Source: Deltaproteobacteria bacterium (lineage in GTDB: Bacteria; Myxococcota_A; UBA796; UBA2385). From it: 64,000 nucleotides of DNA. The notes under the pieces were generated by a model. It saw only the letters and a program-made list of their open reading frames with translations, was not told where the DNA came from and made no database searches. Made by a program: the position numbers and the translations under genes. Of this stretch, positions 48,127 to 56,169 are shown piece by piece (positions within the stretch are counted from its first letter, which is position 1; each line of letters opens with the position of its first letter). The DNA is taken from contig JAGYJW010000009.1 in the NCBI GenBank assembly GCA_018401435.1, positions 62,001-126,000 of the forward strand. Reading direction: 5' to 3'.

Positions 48127-48786
48127 GTGATTCGCCTCTACCACCTAAGCAAGCGATATGGCTCGATCAACGCCCTGGATGACGTGCAATTGCATGTGGG
48201 CAAGGGCGAGTTCGTCTATGTGACCGGCCCGTCGGGCGCCGGCAAGACGACCATGCTCAAGATGCTCTATGGGGCCATCCGACCCAGCTCCGGCAAGCTG
48301 TTGGTCTCGGGCATCGACGTGGCGCGCCTGCCCAGCCGCAAGCTCTACCAGCTGCGCCGCAACATGGGCATCGTCTTCCAGGACTTCAAGCTCATCCCCC
48401 GGCGCACCGTCTTCGAGAATGTTGCGCTGGCCCTCGAAGTCATCGGGGCTCCTCGGGCGGTCATCCAGCGCCGGGTCGATGCGGTGCTGGGTATCGTGGG
48501 CCTGCGCGGCCGCGGGGACGAGTACCCCTTGACCCTCTCGGGAGGCGAACAGCAGCGCGTGGCCGTCGCCCGCGCCATCGTCAACGACCCGGCCATCCTG
48601 CTGGCCGATGAACCCACCGGCAACCTGGATGGCGCCATGGCCATCGAGGTCATGGAGATCCTGCAGGCCATCAACCTGCGGGGCACCACGGTGATGGTGG
48701 CCACCCACGACGTCGGCCTGATGCAGCGCTTTCCCTACCGGGTGATCCGCTTCCGCAATGGGCGCCTGACGGAAGGGGAGCGCTGA
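48127..48786 (+). CDS. ftsE: Cell division ATP-binding protein FtsE
   Basis: 219 residues from GTG 48127. ABC ATPase motifs: GPSGAGKTTMLKMLYG (Walker A), the Q-loop in VFQDFKLIPRRTVFENVALAL, the LSGGEQQRVAVARAIV signature, LLADEPTGNLD (Walker B) and the ATHD switch His. The FtsE-type start IRLYHLSKRYG is clear. With FtsX it controls wall hydrolase activators at the septum. Its stop overlaps the ftsX start (TGATG). Confidence 0.96.
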   Translation: MIRLYHLSKRYGSINALDDVQLHVGKGEFVYVTGPSGAGKTTMLKMLYGAIRPSSGKLLVSGIDVARLPSRKLYQLRRNMGIVFQDFKLIPRRTVFENVALALEVIGAPRAVIQRRVDAVLGIVGLRGRGDEYPLTLSGGEQQRVAVARAIVNDPAILLADEPTGNLDGAMAIEVMEILQAINLRGTTVMVATHDVGLMQRFPYRVIRFRNGRLTEGER

Positions 48787-49670
48787 TGCTGCACATCCTG
48801 CGGCGCGCCCTGCGCTCCCTCTGGGAGAACGCCTACCTCAACGCGGTCTCCACCGGCGTCATCACCGCCGCCTTGCTGCTGATGGGCGTCTACCTGACGG
48901 TTCAATACAACCTGAACGCCATCGTGGACACCTGGGGGCGCGATGTGCAGATCAGCGCCTACTTCAGGCCCGAAGTCCCTGTTGAACGCCGATTTTCCGT
49001 TCGTGACCGCATCGCGGTGGACCCCGCTGTGGCCAGCGTTCGCTATGTCTCGGAGGCCGATGCCCGGGCCTGGCTGCTGGAGCGCGTGAACGGCCTGCAG
49101 CCGGTGCTCGACGAGCTGGACGAAGACGTGCTGCCCGCCTCGCTGGAGCTGACGCTGGTGCCGGGTTCCGAGGCCGCCCACAACGTCGAGTTGTGGGCCA
49201 GCGCCCTCGAAGGGCCCGACTTTGCCAGCATCGACTATGGCCAGGACTGGATCCAGCGCTTCAACGCATTCCTCAACCTGTTGAAGCTGCTCGGGTCGGT
49301 CATGGGCCTGCTGGTGCTGCTGGCTGCCCTCTTCCTGGTGACCAACACCGTCTACCTCGTCGTCTACAACCGCCGGGACGAGCTCGAAGTGCAGAAGCTG
49401 GTGGGCGCGACCCAGAGCTATATCGTCGCGCCCTTCCTGATTGAGGGCATGTTGCACGGCCTGGTGGGGGGCCTGCTGTCCTTGATCGGCCTGTGGGTGG
49501 TGCACAGCCTGCTGGTGCTGCGCCTGCAAGACGCCTTGCAGCTGGGCATTGCCGGGGAGCTGAGCTTCTTGCCGCTGCCCTGGCTGGCCTTGCTGGTGGG
49601 CACGGGCGTGGTGCTGGGCGTGGGGGCGGCCCTGGTCGCCGTGCAGCGCTTTCTGATGCAGGCACCCTGA
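48786..49670 (+). CDS. ftsX: Cell division membrane protein FtsX
   Basis: 294 residues with four membrane helices: AVSTGVITAALLLMGVYLTV, LKLLGSVMGLLVLLAALFLVTNTVYLVV, FLIEGMLHGLVGGLLSLIGLWVVHSLL and WLALLVGTGVVLGVGAALVAV. A large extracytoplasmic loop between the first two has DVQISAYFRPEVP and SVRYVSEADARAWL typical of FtsX. NRRDELEVQKLVGATQSYIVAPFL is the conserved coupling region. It acts with FtsE and, by context, the EnvC-like protein next to it. Confidence 0.96.
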   Translation: MLHILRRALRSLWENAYLNAVSTGVITAALLLMGVYLTVQYNLNAIVDTWGRDVQISAYFRPEVPVERRFSVRDRIAVDPAVASVRYVSEADARAWLLERVNGLQPVLDELDEDVLPASLELTLVPGSEAAHNVELWASALEGPDFASIDYGQDWIQRFNAFLNLLKLLGSVMGLLVLLAALFLVTNTVYLVVYNRRDELEVQKLVGATQSYIVAPFLIEGMLHGLVGGLLSLIGLWVVHSLLVLRLQDALQLGIAGELSFLPLPWLALLVGTGVVLGVGAALVAVQRFLMQAP

Positions 49671-49671
49671 G

Positions 49672-50796
49672 ATGACCTGGCTCCGCCTGATGCTGCTGCT
49701 GCCCCTGCTTCTGGGCCGTCCCAGCCGGGCCCAGCAGTCGGGTTGGGCCGAGTCGGAGCCGGCAAGCAGCCCGGCGCCGCGGGACAGCCTGGATGCGGCC
49801 CGCAGCCAGGAGTTGAGCGTCCTCGACCAGCTGCAAGGCATCGACCACCAGCTTGCAGGCGTGCAGGCCGAGCTGGTCGCCTTGGAGGACCGGATCGCGA
49901 TCCTCGAAGAGGGGCGCGCACGAGGGGACGCCGATCTGGCCGAGGCCGACGCCCGGTTGGCCCGCCAGCGCGGCGCCGTCTCTTCCCAGCTCGCCGTGCT
50001 CTATCGCTTGCACAAGCAAGGCCTGGCCCGCGTGATCTTCGGTGCGGAGGACCCCGCCGATCTGCGCCGCCGCAGCACCTACCTGATGCACATCATCGAC
50101 GCCGATCTGGCCCGCATGGACGCCTTCCTCGCCGCGCTGACCACCAAGCGCGAGACCCTGGCTGCCGTCGAACGCGATGTGCGGGCCTTGGACGCCTTGC
50201 GGGCCGAACTCCAGGTCAAGGCCAACGAGCTGAACGAGCAGCGCGAGCGTCGCATCACCTTGCTGGAAGACATCCGCTCCCGGCGCGAACTCAGCCTGCG
50301 GGCCATGGGCGAGATGAAGGATGCACGGCGCGATCTCGACGCGCGGCTGGGCCCGGCGGCGGCCGCTGCCCAGCCCGAACTTGCGGCGGCCGACCGGCCC
50401 GACAGCCCCCGGAGGCCGATGGCGGCAGCTTCCGGGCCGCCTATGGGCGCCTGGGTGGCCGGTCTCCGGCCGCGTGCAGAATGCCGTAGAAGGCCGCGGC
50501 ATCGATATTCAGGCCGAGTATGGCACCCCTGTGCGCGCCGCCTATGTCGGCACCGTCAAGCTCGCTGGCTATGTGCGCGGCTACGGCCAGACCGTCGCCT
50601 TGGAACATGGGCCCTACACCACGGTCTATTCCCACCTGGGCGGCATTCGGGTGGTAGCCAGCTGGTGGCTTCGGGAGATGTGATCGGCCTGGTCGGCAAT
50701 ACCGGCCTCACCAACGGCGAGGGCTATGTGTTGACCTTCGAGGTCCGCTACAACGGCACCCCCCAGGACCCGCGGCCCTGGCTGCGACCCCGCTGA
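49672..50796 (+). CDS. envC: EnvC-like amidase activator with degenerate LytM domain (three frameshifts)
   Basis: About 375 residues after restoring three bases. The signal peptide (LRLMLLLPLLLGRPSRA) is followed by a long coiled coil of about 180 residues (VLDQLQGIDHQLAGVQAELVALEDRI and on). The LytM/M23 domain then has GRGIDIQAEYGTPVRA, YVGTVKLAGYVRGYGQTV, YSHLGG, VASGDVIGLVGNTG and YVLTFEVRYNG. The first Zn-ligand His before G.D is absent and the terminal HxH is replaced by VLT, so it should not cleave peptidoglycan itself, as in E. coli EnvC. Frame breaks lie near 50403-50409, 50446-50458 and 50648-50655, each in G/C-rich runs. Directly after ftsX, supporting an FtsEX-controlled activator. 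Confidence 0.88.
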   Translation: MTWLRLMLLLPLLLGRPSRAQQSGWAESEPASSPAPRDSLDAARSQELSVLDQLQGIDHQLAGVQAELVALEDRIAILEEGRARGDADLAEADARLARQRGAVSSQLAVLYRLHKQGLARVIFGAEDPADLRRRSTYLMHIIDADLARMDAFLAALTTKRETLAAVERDVRALDALRAELQVKANELNEQRERRITLLEDIRSRRELSLRAMGEMKDARRDLDARLGPAAAAAQPELAAADRPDSPRRPMAAASGPPMGAWVAGLRPRAECRRRPRHRYSGRVWHPCARRLCRHRQARWLCARLRPDRRLGTWALHHGLFPPGRHSGGSQLVASGDVIGLVGNTGLTNGEGYVLTFEVRYNGTPQDPRPWLRPR

Positions 50797-50811
50797 CCCG
50801 GAGGGAGGCAG

Positions 50812-52116
50812 ATGCGGCGTGTGCTCACCGGACTCTTTTTGACCGCACTGGCCCTGGGCGGCGGCATGGGGGCGGGCGCATCGGTGGTGCGAGCCGCATG
50901 GGCCAGCGGGCGCGACGCCTATGCCGGCTTCGACACCCTGGCACGGGTCCTGAACACCGTTGAGACCCGCTATATCGCCGAGGTCCCGACCGAGACCCTG
51001 CTCCTTGCCGCCACCCGCGGGCTGGTCTCTGGCCTGGACCCCTGGTCGGTCTTCTTGTCCCCCCACGAGTGGGCCAGCCTGCAAGCCCACGCCGACGGCC
51101 TGCAGACGGGCATCGGCCTGGAACTCAGCCAGGACAGCGACGGGACCGTGCGGGTGAGCGGGATCAGCCCCGGGGGACCCGCCGACCAGGCCGGCATCCG
51201 GGTGGGGGCCCGGCTGCTTTCGCTGGACGGCCAGGCCGTCGCCGGCCAGGATCTGGAGCTGCTGCGGGGGCAGCTCGCGGGCGCAAGGGGCAGCCTGATC
51301 ACCCTCGAGGTCGACCAGGGCGCCGGTGAGCAGGCCAAGGCCCTGGTGCGCGAGCCCTTTGTCGAGCGGGTGGTCTCGGGGGAGTGGCTCGATGAAGACG
51401 TGCTGTTGGTGCGGATCCGCCACTTCAGCCGCAGCACCCGCGACGAGCTGGATCGCACGCTCGTGGACCTGCAAGCAGGCGGCCGGAGCCCGAAGGGCCT
51501 CATCCTGGATTTGCGGGGCAACCCCGGCGGCCTGATGGACCAGGCGGCTGCGGTGGCGGACCGCTTCCTGCCAGCCGGGGACATCGCCGAGAGCCGCGGC
51601 CGGGACGGCGCCGTCATCGATCGGCTGCAATCGAAGGACGACGCCGACGACCTGGGCTGGCCGCTGGTCGTGCTGCTGGATGAAGGCAGCGCCAGCGCCG
51701 CAGAGGTCGTCGCCGGCGCCTTGCAGGACCGCGGCCGCGCCCGGCTGGTGGGGCGCCGCAGCTATGGCAAAGGAACCGTGCAGCATGTCTTTGAGTTGGA
51801 GGACGGCTCGGCCCTCAAGCTGACCCTCGCCCGCTACCACCTGCCCTCGGGGCGGGGCATCGCAGACCGCCAGGGCCTGGAACCCGATCGCACCGTGCCC
51901 TTGGACAGCGCCGACGCGGCTGCGGCCCTGCGGGCGGAGATTCGGGCGGCCCACCTCGACCCCAAGCAGGAGCGCGCCTTGCTGGAGCGGGTCGCTGCGG
52001 CCCTGCCCGCCCCCTCGTCACCCTCCCCTGCCCTGCCCAGCCCGGCCCTCCCCGACAATGGGCCTGCAGACCCCATTCTGGAGGCCGCATGGAAGGAGCT
52101 GGCGCAGGGCGGATAG
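50812..52116 (+). CDS. S41-family C-terminal processing peptidase
   Basis: 434 residues with an N-terminal membrane anchor or signal (LTGLFLTALALGGGMGAGAS). The PDZ region has GIGLELSQDSDGTVRVSGISPGGPADQAGIRVGARLLSLDG. The peptidase core has FSRSTRDELDRTL, GLILDLRGNPGGLMDQA, the catalytic Ser in DEGSASAAEVVAGALQ and the catalytic Lys in SYGKGTVQ. The substrate strand ALKLTLARYHLPSGRGI follows. A Pro/Ser-rich linker ends the protein. Ctp proteases commonly follow envC and act on periplasmic hydrolases or their partners. Confidence 0.95.
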   Translation: MRRVLTGLFLTALALGGGMGAGASVVRAAWASGRDAYAGFDTLARVLNTVETRYIAEVPTETLLLAATRGLVSGLDPWSVFLSPHEWASLQAHADGLQTGIGLELSQDSDGTVRVSGISPGGPADQAGIRVGARLLSLDGQAVAGQDLELLRGQLAGARGSLITLEVDQGAGEQAKALVREPFVERVVSGEWLDEDVLLVRIRHFSRSTRDELDRTLVDLQAGGRSPKGLILDLRGNPGGLMDQAAAVADRFLPAGDIAESRGRDGAVIDRLQSKDDADDLGWPLVVLLDEGSASAAEVVAGALQDRGRARLVGRRSYGKGTVQHVFELEDGSALKLTLARYHLPSGRGIADRQGLEPDRTVPLDSADAAAALRAEIRAAHLDPKQERALLERVAAALPAPSSPSPALPSPALPDNGPADPILEAAWKELAQGG

Positions 52117-53134
52117 TCGCCTGGGCCGCGCTGGCGGCCGTGCTGCTGGGCTTGGGCGGCCTGGGCCTTTGGGCCGCCCCCCAGGCGCGCGCCTGGCTGT
52201 AGGTCCCGGCCCCCGGCTGCGGCTCCACCGCCGGTCGGCCCCGGCGCCGCGGCCGCGCTGGCCCCTGCTGGACCGCGCCCTGGCCGCCGAAGGGGCGAGC
52301 CCAACGGGAGAGGCCGGCCCCGATGGGCAGCGCAGCTACCGCTTGCCCCCCGGCACCAGCCCGGACGACGCGGCCGAGCGCGTGCGCGAGGCGGCGCGGG
52401 CCGCCGACATCGAGCTGTACTCCGCCCCTTCGGGGGACTTTGACGTGGAGCTGCGGGTCTACGCCGGCCCGGAGCTGGCGGCCCGTGTGCTGCTGCGCCC
52501 CGCCCTGGGCGCTGCCAGCCGCCTGGCGCCCCACGCGCCCACCCTGCGCGAGCGCCCCTTGCTGGCGGTGATCATCACCGGCCTGGGCGACCGCCCGCCG
52601 GGGGATCTGGCCGCGCTGCCCATCCCCCTGACCCTGTCCATCCGGCCCTATGAAGCCTTCAGCCTGCAGATCGCCGAGGAGGGCATGCTGCACTGGCACG
52701 AGGTGCTGCTGGAGCTGGACCGCAGCGAGGGCGCCGCGAGCCCCTCCGAGCAGCTGCGGGCCTTGCCCCATGGAAGCGGCCTGGTGCTGACCGGCCCGGT
52801 CACAGCGCTGCAGCCGATCGAGGGCCTGCCCATGGGGGTGCTGGTCTACCCCGATGGCCTCAGCCCCCCGGCGACCACCCTGGCGCGGGTGCGCGCCCAC
52901 GCGCCGACCGGGGCCCCTGCCACCGAGGCGGTCGCCCGGGCGCTGCACCTCGCCTCGCGGGATGGCCACGCCAGCGTGCTGCTGGCCGCCGATGATCCCA
53001 GCCTGGGCGAGGCCCTCTCCGGCCTGCTCGACGCGGACGCCCGAGGCTACCGCCTGGTGCTCGCCACCGAGGTCGCGCGGCCCGACCAGATGCACGGCCC
53101 ACCCTCGCTGGCCGGCGAACCCCTCAACCCGTGA
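52089..53134 (+). CDS. Divergent polysaccharide deacetylase (YibQ-like), one frameshift
   Basis: About 348 residues. ATG 52089 lies inside the ctp end and encodes a membrane anchor (IVAWAALAAVLLGLGGLGLW). The frame then stops at 52203; one missing base at about 52175-52200 moves it into LDRALAAEGASPTGEAG, which is open to 53134. The core PLLAVIITGLGDRPPGDLAALPIPLTLSIRPYE, WHEVLLELDR and GLPMGVLVYPDGL resembles the divergent polysaccharide deacetylase family found after envC-ctp. The metal-binding residues of active NodB deacetylases are not evident. The end overlaps the convergent glycosyltransferase gene by 11 nt. Confidence 0.8.
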
Positions 53135-53912
53135 GGCGCACGGGGTGGCGCCCGGCCTCGGCCGGAACCGTCTGGGCGCGAGCCCCCCGCAGCTCGTGCA
53201 GCAGGCGCCCCAGCTCGGAGAAGGCGCGCAGCACCACCCGGGGGCTGGCGCCGGTCTGAACGCCGCGGGTGCGCGGGTAGTGGGTGACGGGCACCTGCAC
53301 CAGGCTGAAGCCGGAGGCCCGGGCCCGCGCCAGGATCTCGGTGTTGACGAAGGCGCCTTCGGAGCGGATGTCGGCGCTCTCCAGCACCTCACGGCGGAAG
53401 AGCTTGAAGGCGCAATTCACATCCCGCACGCCCAGGTTGAAGAGCGCGTCCACCAAGCGCCCCCAGGCCCAGGCATTCAGCCGCCGGTTGACCGGATCGC
53501 GGCGGTGGCGGCGGTATCCTGCGACGATGTCGTAGCGGTGCGCATGGGCCAGCAGCAGCGGCAGCTCGCGCAGGTCGAATTGCAGATCCGCGTCGGTGAA
53601 GAAGATCCGGTCCATGCGGGCGGCGCGAAAGCCGGTGCGCAGGGCCGCCCCATAGCCCTGGTTGACCGAGTGCCGAATGCCCCGCACCCGCGCATCCAGC
53701 GCGTGGAAGTCCTCGAGCAGCGTCCAGGTCTCGTCGGTGGACCCGTCGTCCACCACGATCAGCTCCCAGTCCAGACTGAGATCCTGGAGGGCCCGCACAG
53801 CCGGCCCCAGCCCGCGCCGCAGGTTGTCCGCCTCGTTCAGGGCGGGCAGGACGACGGAGAGGGAGGACAGGAGGAGCCTCGGGGCTGGGTCGACGCCTTG
53901 TTGCGATATCAC
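53124..53912 (-). CDS. Family 2 glycosyltransferase (dolichol-P-mannose-synthase-like)
   Basis: 262 residues. GTG 53912 overlaps the rimO stop (GTGA); the upstream part of the longer frame is only a rimO shadow. Motifs are SVVLPALNEADNL, WELIVVDDGSTDETW (DD metal/UDP site), IFFTDADLQFDLRELPLLL (DxD), VAGYRRHRRDP and FKLFRREVLE. The catalytic HPRTRG-like end VTHYPRTRGV suggests a polyprenyl-phosphate or similar mannosyl transferase. It could serve lipid-linked glycan synthesis with the nearby membrane protein at 58.5-59.8 kb. Confidence 0.92.
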   Translation of the reverse strand: MISQQGVDPAPRLLLSSLSVVLPALNEADNLRRGLGPAVRALQDLSLDWELIVVDDGSTDETWTLLEDFHALDARVRGIRHSVNQGYGAALRTGFRAARMDRIFFTDADLQFDLRELPLLLAHAHRYDIVAGYRRHRRDPVNRRLNAWAWGRLVDALFNLGVRDVNCAFKLFRREVLESADIRSEGAFVNTEILARARASGFSLVQVPVTHYPRTRGVQTGASPRVVLRAFSELGRLLHELRGARAQTVPAEAGRHPVRLTG

Positions 53913-55315
53913 CGGGCCGAGGCGGGCACCACCGCCTGCCCCCGGTCCAGGCGCCCACCGGCCGACAGCACCTGGCCCACCAGATCGTGGTCTGCGGCCC
54001 GGGTGATGCGCACCTGCCGCAGCTGGCCCGCCAACAGGTCGTCGGCCGCCACATCCAGGAAGACCTGCCCGTCCACATCCGGGGCCTGGGTGGCCAGGCG
54101 ACCCACCCACACCAGCGGGTTCTCGTCCGAGGGGCCGTCCACCAGCACCGTCTGCTCGGTGCCCACCAGGCCCTCCAGCCGGGCCCGGCTGATGCGGGCC
54201 TGGGCGGCCATCAGGACGCGCTGGCGCTCCTCCTTGACCGCCTCGTCCACCTGGTCGGGAAGCTCGGCGGCGGGGGTGCCGTCCTCCTGGAAATAGGTGA
54301 AAACACCCACCCGGTCGAACTTCTGCTCCTCGACAAAGTCCAGCAGCTCGGCAAAGTCCGCATCGGTTTCGCCGGGGAAGCCCACGATGAAGGTGGTGCG
54401 AATGGCGATGTCGGGCACGAAGCTGCGCACCCGGTCCAGAATGCGGCGCTGGCCATCGCGGGTCACGCCGCGGCGCATGGCCCGCAGCATCGGCCCCGAG
54501 GCATGCTGCAAAGGCATGTCGAGATAGGGCACCACGCGCGGTTCTTCAGCGATGGCCCGCAGCAGGCTCTCGGGCAGGCCGATGGGGTAGGCATAGTGGA
54601 GCCGAATCCACTCGAGGCCCTCGATGGCGCCCAGGGCGCGCAACAGGCCGCCGAGATCGCTGCCGTCCTTCAGGTCGCTGCCAAAGGCGGTGCTGTCCTG
54701 GCTGACCAGGTTGAGCTCGACCACCCCTTGGGCCACCAGGCGACGGGCCTCGGTGACCAGGCTGGGAATGGTGCGGCTGCGCATCTTCCCGCGGAGCTGG
54801 GGGATGATGCAGAAGGCGCAGCGGTGGTTGCAGCCCTCGCTGATCTTGAGGTAGGCCGAGTGGGGTTTCCAGGAGTTCAGCCGGGGCGCCAGCTCGTCGT
54901 GGATATAGAGCGGCGTGTCCACAAAGCTGCGGGGGACCTCGCCTTCGCGGGCCTTCAGCACCTCGTCGATGCGGTGGTACTCCCCGGTTCCCAGGAAGTG
55001 ATCCACCTCGGGCAGCTCGCCCTCCAAGCTCTGGCCGTAGCGCTGCACCATGCAGCCGGTCACCACCAGCTTGCGGCAGCGCCCGCCCGCGCTGGTCTTG
55101 TAGCCGGCCATCTCGAGCACGGTGTCGATGCTCTCTTCGGTGGCAGGCTGGATGAAGCTGCAGGTGTTGACGATGATGACGTCGGCGTCGCCGGGCTCGT
55201 CGGTCATCTCCCAGGCGCCCTGGTGGAGCTTGCCAACCATGACCTCGCTGTCGACCCGGTTCTTGGGGCAGCCGAGGCTGATGAGGTGCACCTTGTCCGG
55301 CACGGGGGCCTCCAT
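53909..55315 (-). CDS. rimO: Ribosomal protein S12 methylthiotransferase RimO
   Basis: 468 residues from ATG 55315. The N-terminal MTTase domain has LISLGCPKNRVDSEVMVGKL, NTCSFIQPATEESID and KLVVTGCMVQRYG (Cys ligands of one cluster). The radical-SAM cluster is GCNHRCAFCIIPQLRGKMRSR (CxxxCxxC). DSTAFGSDL, LHYAYPIG, YLDMPLQHAS, RTTFIVGFPGETD and a TRAM domain follow. It methylthiolates Asp of S12. Several RimO-specific words (SLGCPKN, PLQHAS) separate it from MiaB. Confidence 0.96.
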   Translation of the reverse strand: MEAPVPDKVHLISLGCPKNRVDSEVMVGKLHQGAWEMTDEPGDADVIIVNTCSFIQPATEESIDTVLEMAGYKTSAGGRCRKLVVTGCMVQRYGQSLEGELPEVDHFLGTGEYHRIDEVLKAREGEVPRSFVDTPLYIHDELAPRLNSWKPHSAYLKISEGCNHRCAFCIIPQLRGKMRSRTIPSLVTEARRLVAQGVVELNLVSQDSTAFGSDLKDGSDLGGLLRALGAIEGLEWIRLHYAYPIGLPESLLRAIAEEPRVVPYLDMPLQHASGPMLRAMRRGVTRDGQRRILDRVRSFVPDIAIRTTFIVGFPGETDADFAELLDFVEEQKFDRVGVFTYFQEDGTPAAELPDQVDEAVKEERQRVLMAAQARISRARLEGLVGTEQTVLVDGPSDENPLVWVGRLATQAPDVDGQVFLDVAADDLLAGQLRQVRITRAADHDLVGQVLSAGGRLDRGQAVVPASAR

Positions 55316-55390
55316 TCGTGGGGGGCGCCCATCACAAAGGCGGCCCGCGCGTTGGCGGGCCGACCCGGTCCCAGGGGACACGATGCGACG

Positions 55391-56065
55391 CTACAGTCCG
55401 CCGTCTCCTACCACCGTCACGCCAGCGGGGGGCGTAAAGCGGAAGGACTCCGGCGGGATGGTCACGTTGAATTCACCCTCGGTGAAGCGAATGTCTGTGC
55501 TTCCGCCAAAGTGGTCGTTGAGGACCAGCCGCAGCGGGAGCTTGCTGCGCTGGTCCACCTCGACCCGAAGCAGCTTGTACTGGCCGGCGAGCTGGGTGCC
55601 CGCCTTGGGCACGGCTTCGAAGACCCAACGCTCGGTCCCACCTTCGGGCATGGCGCGCACGTCGAAGCGCTCGTCCAGGGTGTTCACCAGGTCGAGGGGA
55701 TCGATGGAGCCGCCGCCCGCGCCCTGGTCCTTCATCTTCACCGCCTGCCTGGCCGCAGGGGTGTAGAGCCAGCCCGTGGTGCCATCGGACACGAAGAGGG
55801 AGTCCTGCCCGCCGCCATTGAGCTCCCAGCGGGCCATGCGGGGGCGCTCCACCAGCACCTTGCCCTTCATGGTGATCTCATCGCCCATGGGGGTGATGGT
55901 GATCTGCATGATCTCGGCCTTGAGCGTCTTTACCGTCTTGTAGTGGTCGGCCAGGCCGCTCAGCACCTTCTTGACGTCGGCGGTCGGGGCGGCTTCGACC
56001 GCAAAGGCCCGCGGGCTGGTCCAGGCCACCGAGATGCAGAGGGCGGCGATCTTCATCCAACGCAC
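55391..56065 (-). CDS. lolA: LolA-like outer-membrane lipoprotein carrier
   Basis: 224 residues. GTG 56065 has AAGGAG 7 nt upstream; ATG 56056 is an alternative. The signal peptide (KIAALCISVAWTSPRAFA) is followed by ADVKKVLSGLADHYKTVKTLKAEIMQITIT, an unclosed-barrel pattern (MTMKGKVLVERPRMARWEL, DGTTGWLYTPAARQAVKM, LDERFDVRAMPEGG) and IRFTEGEFNVTIPPESFRFTPPAGVTVV. LolA carries lipoproteins from LolCDE to the outer membrane. Its location after ftsK is the same as in gammaproteobacteria. Confidence 0.9.
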   Translation of the reverse strand: MRWMKIAALCISVAWTSPRAFAVEAAPTADVKKVLSGLADHYKTVKTLKAEIMQITITPMGDEITMKGKVLVERPRMARWELNGGGQDSLFVSDGTTGWLYTPAARQAVKMKDQGAGGGSIDPLDLVNTLDERFDVRAMPEGGTERWVFEAVPKAGTQLAGQYKLLRVEVDQRSKLPLRLVLNDHFGGSTDIRFTEGEFNVTIPPESFRFTPPAGVTVVGDGGL

Positions 56066-56169
56066 GATGGCACTCCTTGCGGGCCGGGCCCCTTGGCTAA
56101 GCGGAGGGGGAGTCTGCGGCAATGCGCCCCTGGGACGGCAGGGCTCCCGGAGCATTCACCCGGGGCGGC

